Below are positions 32,209 through 43,351 of a stretch of DNA of 64,000 bases, one piece after another; the stretch's first letter is position 1; the number at the start of each line of letters is the position of its first letter. Source of the DNA: Triticum aestivum (Eukaryota; Streptophyta; Magnoliopsida; Poales; Poaceae). The position numbers and the translations under genes are program-made. Under the pieces are notes generated by a model. That model was not told the DNA's origin. It saw only the letters and a program-made list of their open reading frames with translations, and made no database searches. Location: NCBI RefSeq assembly GCF_018294505.1, contig NC_057811.1, forward strand, positions 406,341,652 to 406,405,651, written 5' to 3'.

Positions 32209-32591
32209 TACATCTCCCACACCCCCAAAATCCTTCTCCACCTCCGCCCGCCGCCACGGCCAGGCCGGCGTGGTGGCGCTCCACCTGCGCTGTCCCTCCA
32301 CTTCCTCACCACCATCCAGTCATCACCGCCGCCACCAGCGCCGCATCTCCACCATATCGGTTGCTTGCTGCTTCTCCTTCGATCTTCCTGCTGCTGCTCT
32401 TCACCTTCCCTTGCCCCAACCTGCTGATGCTCTTCCTCTCCAGCGCCTCCTGCTACTGCTCTCTCTCCAACACCCCTACTGCTTCTCCCTTCTCTCTGAA
32501 CCTCCCTTCGCTGCTCCTCTGTTCCTTGCAGCCGCCCCTCCTCAATTCCTCATGCTACCTCAGTTTCTTCTCTGAACCTGAACCCTTGCTG

Positions 32592-32627
<36 letters not shown>

Positions 32628-33230
32628 GAATTATCTGTAAGTTGAGATGTGTAAAACTTTGTAATATCCAGATTCTAAGATTGCTTGCAACCTGCTATAT
32701 ATTTAGTTGGTACTTGTCATCTTTTGTTAATTAATATTCTGCTAGTGTATGTGTGTGATCTCTTTTGTGGTTGTTCTTGACTTGTGCTTGTCCAGTACGA
32801 ATCATTTTGTTGATCTTTGAGTACTTCTTGTAACCCCCGTTCGTATACGTGTTTTCACTCGTGTAACCTGAACCGTGGTTAACTATGTGCATATGAAATA
32901 TATATATGTTTGTGGTGTGATATATTTCTGTCCCAGTATCATATCTTGTTTACCCTTTTTTATTGTTGATCCCCTGTGTTAGCATTTTAGTTTCGCAAGT
33001 AATATGAAAACACCAAAAAGGTAGTGATTGCAATCTTAATCTCCCTTTGCTGTTTGTCTTTTTATTTGACATCAATCTTCGTTAGTTTAGGTTATATTTT
33101 CTGCTTTCATCACCCGATATCATGTTACCTAGCTTTAGCCGAGCATAGCTATTGTTCGCCTAGTCCCTATGGAGAACACGACACTTGTAGTTTTGTGCGT
33201 AAAACCCCCCACTACACTTACAAAAGATTA
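32209..33230 (+). repeat. 5' LTR of element H (5'-truncated)
   Basis: Aligns from TACATCTCCC onward with the 3' LTR at 36427-37436. The first 390 or so bases of the LTR are absent. It contains a (CT)n run at about 32598-32628, longer than in the 3' LTR (36819-36837). It ends ACAAAAGATTA, where the 3' LTR ends ACAAAAGATCA. Confidence 0.85.
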
Positions 33231-33407
33231 TTTTGGCGCCCTTGTCAGGGACTACCGTCTAGCGATTTTGTTTGGCTATAGACTAGGTTTTACTTGTTTT
33301 CTTTTTGTGCTATATATATGTGATATATCTCTAACCCCTAACCCTTGTTCAAGTTATCTTCTCTTTCTTTGCTTGGTCATTCTGCAGGTTATTGCATCTT
33401 CTCAAAT

Positions 33408-34889
33408 ATGTCTTACTATTCAGATCATCATACTTATGCAAGCAACACTACAAACAAGACGGAAAGTATACAAGAACTGATAAGTAAGATTTCCCATCAA
33501 TTAGATGATTTAGCTCGGCAGCGAGGTATTGTTTTTGAGGATAGGCCTAGCTCTTATGATCCTTATTCTAGATGTCATCCTTATGTTCCTCCTACATGCC
33601 ATATTCGTGGATTTCAGGGCCATTCACCCGCTGAATGTCAGCGTGGTTACTCTCACCCACCGGATTGTTTTGGTATGAGCTTTGCTCAACAACATAGCTC
33701 ATGCCAAAACAATTACACACATGGGTGGCCTGAAAACCAGAACATGTCATATAGGAACAACAACCCTAAGATCTCATCGCTTGCTTTTAGTAATCATATG
33801 CAGGGATTTAGGTATGATGGGGAGAGCAACAACTATGCACCACAACAATGCTATTCACCTCCTACTCATATACCTCAACACTAGGAGATGTTGCCAATGG
33901 AGTTAAATGGTCCTCCATTTGGTCAACCAACACCTTCAACACAAGTGCCCACGCACGATGACAAGCTCACATTGCTTAGTCTCGAGTTCACTTGGAGTGC
34001 CGAAGATGATCCAATTAGGCCGATGATACTAGAGCAAATGAAGAAGATCAAGAGTGGAAAAGAGCTAGTGGAAGAAGTAAGGAAGATAGAGAAGAACATC
34101 AATGCTGGCAGCACTATTTCTTCACACCTAGAGCTGAGTATTTTTGGGATATCCTTTGATACATGTGAGGTCCCAACACCTTCACATTCAGCTAAGCAAG
34201 ATAGCGAGAGTCCAGAGGAAGAGATACTTCAGATCCAAGAAGAAATTCTCGAAGCTAAGGCACAAGATGATCCAGAGCTCAACCACCCAAGTGATCAAGT
34301 CGAAGACCTTGAAGATCCAATGTATATCCTTCCTGAAGAGGTAAAAGAAGCTCCTGTAGTTGAACTTGAAGAACCAGAAATTCATTTGCCCATCGTCATA
34401 CAAGAGTGTGATGTAGCAGGTTTATCTAATCCTCTCGATGACATGCGTCCTTATGATTCCTTTGCTTCTACCTTGCATTGCATGATGCCATCTATTAAAG
34501 TAGATTTAAAAAAGTATTTGCTTGGATATGATGATATATACGCTGTTAGTGGCATTACTCTCATTTGTGATGATCATGGTTACTTTCCTTGTGCTAGTCC
34601 TATGCATAGTGAAACATATCATTCCCATACTAGTCTTGAGCTTAATGATAAATATCATCCTCATGTTAGTGTTGACCTTGCTGATTTCTCTCATCCTAAA
34701 CATGTGCTTTATAGTTATGCTTATGTAATTGGATACTCGATTGATGACTTGGAGGGTGTTATCCCTACCGCTTGGATTATCTCTTTTGTGGAGTCTTGTT
34801 TCAGGTTTTTGCTTCTGCACCGTTCACTTCATGCTGACCAGGTTCGAGGTGACATTCCTTGGGACCCTGGTGGACTTGGAGCATGGTAA
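33408..34889 (+). pseudogene. gag-related ORF of element H with one in-frame stop
   Basis: One frame runs from the ATG at 33408 (MSYYSDHHTY) to a stop at 34887-34889. It is broken only by a TAG at 33882-33884, giving about 493 codons. Near residue 60 is a degraded zinc knuckle, CHIRGFQGHSPAEC, matching CX2CX4HX4C except that the second Cys is Arg. The second half is acidic (EEILQIQEEILEAKAQ) and ends with a His/Tyr/Asp-rich segment. There are no catalytic motifs. It is probably a structural protein of a non-autonomous Gypsy or Athila-like family. Translation of the whole frame would need readthrough. Confidence 0.6.
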
Positions 34890-36039
34890 TGAGGACAAGC
34901 AGGGGGCACACACATATGGAAGAGAGAATCTCGAGCTTGCACGTGGAAGCAAAAGGAGAAGAGCTGCAGATTAGAGAGTGATCGAGCGAGTGCTACTTCA
35001 ATAAGCCCGGTGAGCTATTTCATGACCCATTCTGAATATCATAAATACATGCTGAATTAAATTGCTACTTGGGTTGCTTGATGCCAGTTATTACTTGTTG
35101 TCAAGCTGAAATTCACCTTTGACATGTTGTGCTGGATGTGAATTTGATTTCTGAATGCCTTGTAAACAAGTGATCTATACAATGCATGCTTTACTGAAAG
35201 TAGTGAAGGCTATTAGTTTTGAGTCCTCAAATCCCTAGTACACTAGAAAACTTCGTCATTTTCTGCATTTACTTTGATACATCTAGATCATCAAGTGTTA
35301 GATGCTGAATTTGTGCCAAGTGTGTTCCCATTCAGAGCAATCACTTACCACTATGGATTAGCATGCTATGTTCCCTGGATCGGTAGTATGTGAACCAGAC
35401 ATGGATGAGCGATGATTCTTGTTTTTGTTCATTTGAAAAGTAAAATAATAATCTTATAATGAATAATAGTCTGGTCTACCTACAGTAGCATGTCATGTTC
35501 CCTGGATAGGTGGCATGTGAAATCCGGTAACTTGGACAGTAATAATTAAAAAAAATGGTATTGTCAAACCAGGTGTATACCATGTTCTCAGGATTGGTGG
35601 TATGTTCCTTTGGGGAGACAAACAAAAAAAAACTAATAATTGGTCGAGCCAGGTGTGTACCATGTTCTCAGGATCGGTGGTATGTTCCTTCGGTGAGACC
35701 GATAAATGTTTTACAATCATTTTATGGTTCAACCACAATTTCGTGCTCCTGATAATAAGTGAGGATCGTGCTCTCTTTAGGAACCCTTTGGCATAATCAG
35801 CATTTGAACTTGCTAATCTTCTTTTATCATTGTAAAATTTTAAAATGATAGAGTTAACTAGTATCCTATTGCTTTGTAGCACTCCTAACCATTAACTTTC
35901 ACTAGCTAAGTCTGAAGCATGCCTTGTTTGGAGATCTATTTTACCAGGACATTCTTTACTCAGCTCACTATTCACATTCTTGCTCTTGTCATATATGCCT
36001 TTGCTTGAGGACAAGCAAAGATTTAAGTGTGGGGAAACT
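34890..36039 (+). other. 3' spacer of element H
   Basis: About 1.15 kb of non-coding DNA ending in GAGGACAAGCAAAG and the purine tract. It contains four copies of a TATGTTCYCNGGATNGGTRG motif (35367, 35494, 35582, 35662). The last two lie in near-identical 51-base blocks about 80 bases apart. Confidence 0.6.
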
Positions 36040-37436
36040 TGATAACTATATTTCACATATATAATTTTGGTACTCAAATATAGCATCTATCATGATATAT
36101 TCGTCCATTCTTGCCATGATTGATTGAATATTGCTTGATAATCATAAAAAAGGATCATTTACTAGTCTATGGTCTATCTTGCAGAAAGGTGCGCAAAGGC
36201 ACCAATAATCGTCAAAATTCTGTCTAGGTGGTTATCGAGAAGAGTGAAGAAAAGAAGAGAAGGAAGAAGAGACTTGTGTGAGATGAAAAGAAGTAACCAG
36301 GGGGTTAGCTAAAGAAGTGGGAGGACCTTCTTGTGAAGAAAGAAGAGAAGGAGGAGGGCTAATGTGTAAAGTTTGCAGATAAGGGAGGGGATCAAAATCC
36401 CTAGACCGCCTCCATTCCCCATCGGGCCTGGCTACATCTCCCTCTCCCGTAACCTCCTTCTCCACCTCCGGCCGCCGCCACGGCCAGGCCGGCGTGGTGG
36501 CGCGCCACCAGCTCCACCAGCACCATCCCTCCACTTCGTCACCACCATTCAATCATCACCGCTGCCACCAACGCCGCATCTCCACCATATCTGCTGCTTG
36601 CTGCTTCTCCTTCGATCTTCCTGCTGCTTTACCTTCCCTTGCCCGAACCTGCTGCTGCTCTTCCTCTCCAGCGCCTCCTGCTGATGCTCTCTCTCCAACA
36701 CCCCTGCTGCTTCTCCCTTCTCTCTGAACCTCCCTTCACTGCTCCTCTGTTCCTTGATGCCGCCCCTCCTCAATGCCTCCTGCTACCTCTGTTTCTTCTC
36801 TGAACCTGAACCCTTGCTGCTCTCTCTCTCTCTCTCTGAATTATCTGTAAGTTGACATGTGTAAAACTTTGTAATGTTCAAATTCTAAGATTGCTTGCAA
36901 CCTGCTATATATTTAGTTGGTACTTGTCATCTTCTGTTAATTAATATTCTGCTAGTGTATGCGTGTGATCTCTTTTGTGGATGTTTCTTGACTTGTGCTT
37001 GTCGAGTACGAATCATTTTGTTGATCTTTGAGTACTTCTTGTAACCCCCGTTCATATACGTGTTTTCACTCGTGTAACCTGAACCGTGGTTAACTATGTG
37101 CATATGAAATATATATGTTGGTGTTGTGATATATTTTTGTCCCAGTATCATATCTTGTTTACCCTTTTTTAGTGTTGATCCCCTGTGTTAGCATTTTAGT
37201 TTCGCAAGTAATATGAAAACACCAAAAAGGCAATGATTGCAATTTTAATCTCCCTTTGCTGTTTGTCTTTTTTTGTCATCAATCTTCGTTAGTTTAGGTT
37301 TTATTTTCCGCTGTCATCACCCGATATCATGTTACCTAGCTTTAGCCGAGCATAGTTGTTGTTCGCCTAGTCCCTGTGGAGAACATGACACTCGTAGTTT
37401 TGGGCGTAAAAACCCCACTACACTTACAAAAGATCA
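36040..37436 (+). repeat. 3' LTR of element H
   Basis: 1397 bases, starting TGATAACTATATTTCAC and ending AAAAGATCA. A purine tract precedes it and Copia sequence (ATATTTCAAGC) follows directly. The CT-rich, proline-coding-looking segment at 36400-36800 lies inside the LTR and is not a gene. Confidence 0.85.
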
Positions 37437-39394
37437 ATATTTCAAGCAAATGCCCGAGTTGAGAGATATGAAGTCTCCAACAAGTACTATAGCTGCAAGA
37501 TGGAGGAGAATATATAGCTCTGTAAGTGAACACATACTCAAAAATTTTGGGTATCATAATCACTTGACTCAGCTAGAGTTAATCTTCCAAAAGATAGTGT
37601 TATTGATAGAGTTCTCCAATCACTGCCACCAAGCTACAAAGGCTTCATGATGAACTATAATATGCGAGGGATGGAAAAGAAAATTCCCGAGCTCTTCGCA
37701 ATGCTCAAAGTTGTGGAGGTAGAAATCAAGAAGGAGCATCAAGTGTTGATGGTTAACAAGACCACTAGTTTCAAGAAAAAGGGTAAAGGAAAGAAGGGAA
37801 ACTTCAAGAAGAATGGCAAGCAAGTTTCCACTCCCGGGAAGAAGCCCATGTCTGGACCTAAGACTGAAACTAAGTGCTTCTACTAGAAAGGGACTGGTCA
37901 CTGGAAGCGAAACCGCCCCAAGTATTTGGGGCATAAGAAGGATGCAAAGTGAACAAAGGTATATTTGATATACATGTTATTGATGTCTACCCTTACTAAT
38001 GCTCGTAGTAGCACCTGGGTATTTGATACTGGTTCGGTTGCTCTAATTGTAACTCGAAACAGGGGCTACGGATTAAACGAAGATTGGCTAAGGACGAGGT
38101 GACGATGCGCGTCGAGAATGGTTCCAAGGTCGATGTGATCGCCGTCGGCACGCTACCTCCACATCTACCTTCGGGATTAGTTTTAGACATGAATAATTGT
38201 TATTTGGTGCTAGTGTTGAGCATGAACATTATATCTGGATCTTGTTTGATGCGAGACGGTTATTCATTTAAATCAGAGAATAATGGTTGTTTTATTTATA
38301 TGAGTAATATCTTTTATGGTCATGGACCCTTGAAGAGTGGTCTATTTTTGTTGAATCTCGATCGTGGTGATAAACATATTCATAATATTGATGCCAAAAG
38401 ATGCAAAGTTGATAATGCTAGTGCAACATATTTGTGGCACAGCCGTTTAGGTCATATTGGTGTAAAGCGCATGAAGAAACTCCATGCAGATGTGCTTTTG
38501 GAATCACTTGATTATGGATCAGTTGATGCTTGCGAACCATGCCTCGTGGACAAGATGAGTGTTGAGGCTCGCGGTGGGTATCGTTATTTTCGGACCTTCA
38601 CAGATGATTTAAGCAGATATGGGTATATCTACTTAATGAAACACAAGTCTGAAACATTTGAAAAGTTCAATGAATTTCAGAGTGAAGTGGAAAATCATCG
38701 TAACAAGAAAATAAAGTTTCTACAATCTGATCGCGAAGTCGAATATTTGAGTTACGAGTTTGGCCTTCATTTAAAACAATGTGGAATAGTTTCGGAACTC
38801 ACGCCACCTGGAACACCACAGCGTAATGGTGTGTCCGAACGTCGTACCCGTACTTTATTAGATATGGTGCAACCTATGATGTCTCTTACCAATTTACCAC
38901 TATCATTTTGGGCTTATGCATTTGAGGCAGCTGCATTCACATTAAATAGGGCACCGTCTAAATCCGTTGGGATGACATCGTATGAACAATGGTTTGGCAA
39001 GAAACCTAAGCTGCCGTTTCTTAAAGTTTGAGGTTGTGATGCTTATGTGAAAAAGCTTCATCCTGATAAGCTCGAACCCAAATAGGATAAGTGCGTCTTC
39101 ATAGTATACCCAAAAGAAACTGTTGGGTACACCTTCTATCACAGATCCGAAGGCAAGATTTTTGTTGCTAAGAATGGATCCTTTCTAGAGTAGGAGTTTC
39201 TCTCGAAAGAAGTGAGTCAGTGGAAAGTAGAACTTGATGAGGTAATTGTACCTTCTCTCAAATTGGAAAGTAGCTCATCATAGAAAACCGTTCCCGTGAT
39301 GCCTACACCAACTATAGAGGAAGCTAATGATAATGATCATGAAACTTCAGATCAAGTTACTACCGAACCTCGTAGGTCAACCAGAGCACGTTCC
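37437..39394 (+). pseudogene. Element G (Copia): gag end, protease and integrase, broken
   Basis: Plus-strand Ty1/Copia polyprotein remnant of the BARE/WIS/Angela type (family from memory). In order it has: a gag segment (QYFKQMPELRD at 37437); a lysine-rich gag end and zinc knuckle, whose first Cys pair is damaged by a TAG at 37884-37886; the protease motif WVFDTGSVA at about 38012-38040; and the GAG-pre-integrase HSRLGHIGVKRMKKLH. The integrase core follows, with FTDDLSRYGYIY and TPPGTPQRNGVSERR. About 30 residues containing the first catalytic Asp of the integrase (HTDVCGP region) are deleted between CLVDKMS and VEARGGYRYF. Stops follow at 39029, near 39083 and near 39192. The sequence is cut at 39394 by element D and resumes at 49652. 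Confidence 0.85.
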
Positions 39395-40897
39395 TGATGG
39401 CCCACAAGTATAGGGGATCTATCCTAGTCCTTTCGATAAGTAAGAGAGTCGAACCCAACAAGGAGCAGAAGGAAATGATAAGCAGTTTTCAGCAAGGTAT
39501 TCTCTACAAGCACTGAAATTATAGGTAACAGATAGTTTTGTGATAAGATAATTGGTAACGAGCAACAAGTAACAAAAGTAAATAAAGTGCAGCAAGGTGG
39601 CCCAATCCTTTTTCTAACAAAGGACAACCCTGGACAAACTCTTATATAAAGGAAAACGCTCCCGAGGACATATGGGAATTATCGTCAAGCTAGTTTTCAT
39701 CACGTTCATATAATTCGCGTTCGGTACTTCGATAATTTGATATGTGGGTGGAACGGTGCTTGGGTGCTGCCCTTACTTGGACAAGCATCATACTTATGAT
39801 TAACCCCTATTGAAAGCATCCGCAACTACAAAAGAAGTATTAAGGTAAACCTAACCATAGCATGAAACATGTGGATCCAAATCAGCCCCTTACGAAGCAA
39901 CGCATAAACTAGGGTTTAAGCTTCTGTCACTCTAGCAACCCATCATCTACTTATTACTTCCCAATGCCTTCCTCTAGGCCCAAATAATGGTGAAGTGTCA
40001 TGTAGTCGACGTTCACATAACACTACTAGAGGATAGACAACATACATCTCATCAAAATATCGGACGAATACCAAATTCACATCACTACTAATAGCAAGAC
40101 TTCTCCCATGTCCTCGGGAACAAACATAACTACTCACAAAGCATATTCATGTTCATAATCAGAGGAGTATTAATATGTATATAGGATCTGAACATATGAT
40201 CTTCCACCAAATAAACCAACTAGCATCAACTACAAGGAGTAATCAACACTACTAGCAACCTACAGGTACCAATCCCAGACTTAGAGACAAGAATTGGATA
40301 CAAGAGATGAACTAGGGTTTGAGAGGGGATGGTGCTGGTGAAGATGTTGATGGAGATTGCCCTCTCCCGATGAGAGGAGCATTGGTGATGACGATGGCGA
40401 TGATTTCCCCCTCCCGGAGGGAAGTGTCCCCCGCAGAACAGCTCTGCCGGAGCCCTAGATTGGTTCCGCCAAGGTTCCGCCTCGTGGCGGTGGAGTCTCG
40501 TCCCGAAAGCTTGCTTATGATTTTTCTTCGGACGAAAGACTTCATATAGCAAAAGATGGGCATCGGAGAGCCAACAGGGGGCCCACGAGGCAGGGGGCGC
40601 GCCGCCCACCCTCGTGGCCAGGGTGTGGGCCCCCTCTAGTATTTCTTCCGCTCAGTATTTTTTATTATTTCCAAAAATGATTTTCGTGGAGTTTCGGGAC
40701 TTTTGGAGTTGTGCAGAATAGGTCTCTAATATTTGCTCCTTTTCTAGCCCAGAATTCCAGCTGCCGGCATTCTCCGTCCTTATGTAAACCTTGTAAAATA
40801 AGAGAGAATAGGCATAAGTATTGTAACATAATGTGTAATAATAGCCCATAATGCAATAAATATCGATATAAAAGCATGATGCAAAATCTACGTATCA
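39395..40897 (-). repeat. 3' LTR of element D
   Basis: 1503 bases. On the minus strand it starts TGATACGTAGATTTTGC at 40897 and ends TTGTGGGCCATCA at 39395. The purine tract lies at about 40898-40925 (plus strand ACTACCCCAAGCTTAGGCCT). Relative to the other LTR it lacks 19 bases between two GGCGCGC repeats near 40596. Confidence 0.93.
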
Positions 40898-40925
40898 ACT
40901 ACCCCAAGCTTAGGCCTCGCTTGTC

Positions 40926-42458
40926 CTTAAGCGGAAGCCGATAACGATAAATATGTCCACATGTTTAGAGATAGAGGCGATAAAATAAAATACGGACATG
41001 AGGGCATCATGATCATTCTAATAACAGCAACATATATGGATATTGTCATATGATTTCTTATGCTCAAGTAATAATCTATTCACAATGCAAAGTATGAATC
41101 AGAAACTTTATTGAGAACTAACAAACTATAATCTCAGTCATTGAGGCAATTGCAATTTATCATAACATCAGAAAGAGTCTATGTTAGAGCTTTCTAGCAA
41201 GTCCACATACTCAACTATCATTTAGTCTTTCATAATTGCTAACACTCACACAATACTTGTGGTTACGGAGTTTTAATCGGACACAGGGATAGATAGGGGC
41301 TTATAGTTTCGCCTCCCAACCTTTTACCTGAACGGTAATGTCAACGATAATGACTCATGCTAACCCACATCCAATTAGATATATATATATATCAAGATCT
41401 TTCCAACATCCTGTGCTTTCCAAAGGATAAAATGTAAAAAGGAAAGGTGAAGATCACCATGACTCTTGCATAAGGTAGAAGGTAATAATAAAAGATAGGC
41501 CCTTCGCAGAGGGAAGCAGAGGTTGCCATGCGCTTTTATGGTTGGATGCACAAAATCTTAATGCGAAAGAACGTCACTTTATATTGCCACTTGTGATATA
41601 GACCTTTTTTATGCAGTCCATCGCTTTTATTTCTTCCACATCACAAGATCGTATAAAGCTTATTTCCTCCACCAATCAATCATACATATATAGAGAGCAA
41701 TTTTTATTGCTTGCACCGATGACAACTTACTTGAAGGATCTTACTCAATCCATAGGTAGGTATGGTGGACCTCATGGCAAAACTGGTTTAAGGGTTTTTG
41801 GAAGCACAAGTAGTATCTCTACTTGGTGCAAAGAATTTGGCTAGCATGAGGGGGGAAGGCAAGCTCAACATGTTGGATGATCCATGACAATATACTTTAT
41901 CTCAGATATAAGAAAACATAACCCATTACGTTGTCTTCCTTGTCCAACATCAACTCTTTAGCATGTCATATTTTAATGAGTGCTCACAATCATAAAAGAT
42001 GTCCAAGATAGTATATTTATATGTGAAACCTCTCTTTCTTTATTACTTCCTATTAATTGCAACGATGGCCAAAGCTATGTTTGTCAACTCTCAACAACTT
42101 TTAATCATCATACTCTTTCTATGTGAAGTCATTACTCTCCATAAGATCAATATGATCTCTTTGTTTCTTTTTATTCTTTCCTCTTTCTTTTATTCACTCA
42201 AGATCATGGCAAAATAATCAAGCCCTTGACTCAACACTAATCTTTATTATATATAGCTCACGGACTCGATTACATAAAGGATCATAAAGCAAAACTCAAA
42301 ACTAGATCATACCAAAACTTTATTCTACTAGATCAAGATATTACTAAAAGGTCGAACTAAGAAAAACGATAAAGATACAGATGTGGTGGTGATACGATAC
42401 CGGGGCACCTCCCCCAAGCTTGGCAGTTGCCAAGGGGAGTGCCCATACCCATGTGATT
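40926..42458. other. Non-coding 3' internal region of element D
   Basis: AT-rich spacer between the small ORF and the purine tract. Nothing coding is supported. A (TA)n run lies at 41377-41392. Confidence 0.6.
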
Positions 42459-42969
42459 ATATCTCCTTTGCTGGTGAAGGGGTTGTTGATGATGTAGGCT
42501 TGTCGTCCATCTTCCAAGGCATAGGCTCACCATCATAGAAGGATGATCGAGTCTCCGGGATCCTTAAATCTGCAGCCAAACTCATCCTCTTGAATCTATA
42601 TTCATACTCATAGTTTTGGTTTTGCAGGTCATAGATTTGGGCTTAGAGGTGCTCGATTTTCTCGTGGAGTTTGAAGATGGCCTCCCCAATGTCCTTGGCA
42701 TCCAGCTTGTGGTTGTTGGTGAACTCCGTGATCATTATGTGATTGGAGTTAAGTCCACGCTCCACCATCTCCTGGCACTTGAAAACTTGTTGCTCCATTG
42801 CCTCGAGCCTTGTCTCCACGCTTCCGGTCCTCCTGGGTCCCTCAACATCGCGGATGTGCAGCACCCCCTCATGCATCTCAATGGTTTGAGGGTGTTGCAG
42901 CACCTCCGCGAGGTAGGGGTTGATGACCTTCTCAAAGAACATGTCCTTGGGAGCACTTGGAGACGTCAT
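42459..42969 (-). pseudogene. Small coiled-coil-like ORF downstream of pol in element D
   Basis: The minus-strand frame starts at the ATG at 42969 (MTSPSAPKDMFFEKVINPYL) and is open to a TAA at about 42641-42643. It continues in the same frame to a second stop near 42459, giving about 170 codons in all. The middle (ETRLEAMEQQVFKCQEMVER) and the part after the stop (YDLQNQNYEYEYRF) look helical and coiled-coil-forming. It follows integrase by about 350 bases. Similar extra ORFs exist in this family. I know of no assigned function and see no membrane segment typical of env proteins. Confidence 0.55.
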
Positions 42970-43351
42970 GATTATCTAGATCTGTCAGAAAAACAGCTCG
43001 AAACAAGAACAGAGGATATTTGCATGATACAGGAGTCAAAACCTTCGGGAGATTATATAATGAATTTTTACCGACCAAAATACGTATTGTGCAAGAAAAC
43101 GGAGTCCGGAGAGCACACGAGGTGCCGACGAGGTATGGGGGCGCGCCCAGGGGGGTAGGGCGCGCCTCCACCCTTATGGAGCCCTCATGTCCTTCCCGGA
43201 CGGCTTCTTATTTTTCTATTTTTCTAAATATTCCAAAACGGAGAAAAATTGCCTTTAGAACTGTTTTGGAGTCGGTTTACTTACCGTACCACATACCTAC
43301 TCCTTTTCAGAGTCTGAAACGTTCCGAAAAGTGTCCCTTATGTATTCTTCC

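Larger units (their letters stand above)
32209..37436 (+). mobile_element. Element H: non-autonomous Gypsy-like LTR element, 5' LTR truncated
   Basis: It has a truncated 5' LTR (32209-33230), a primer site TTTTGGCGCC, one gag-related frame (33408-34889), spacer, a purine tract (AAGTGTGGGGAAAC at 36025-36038) and a 3' LTR (36040-37436). No reverse transcriptase or integrase is present. It lies directly against Copia element G, whose sequence starts at 37437. The 5' end and the left part of G are missing, so a deletion took both. Confidence 0.8.

Noticed and set aside
32598..32628. (CT)n microsatellite as an independent feature of interest
   Set aside because: It is an LTR-internal simple repeat differing in length between the two H LTRs; noted under the LTR entry.
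32190..32645. Proline/serine/leucine-rich frame that could look like a secreted protein
   Set aside because: It lies inside the H LTR and recurs in the 3' LTR; it is CT-rich LTR sequence.
42616..43158. 180-codon plus-strand frame
   Set aside because: It is the complement of the small ORF downstream of pol in element D, which has retroelement context.
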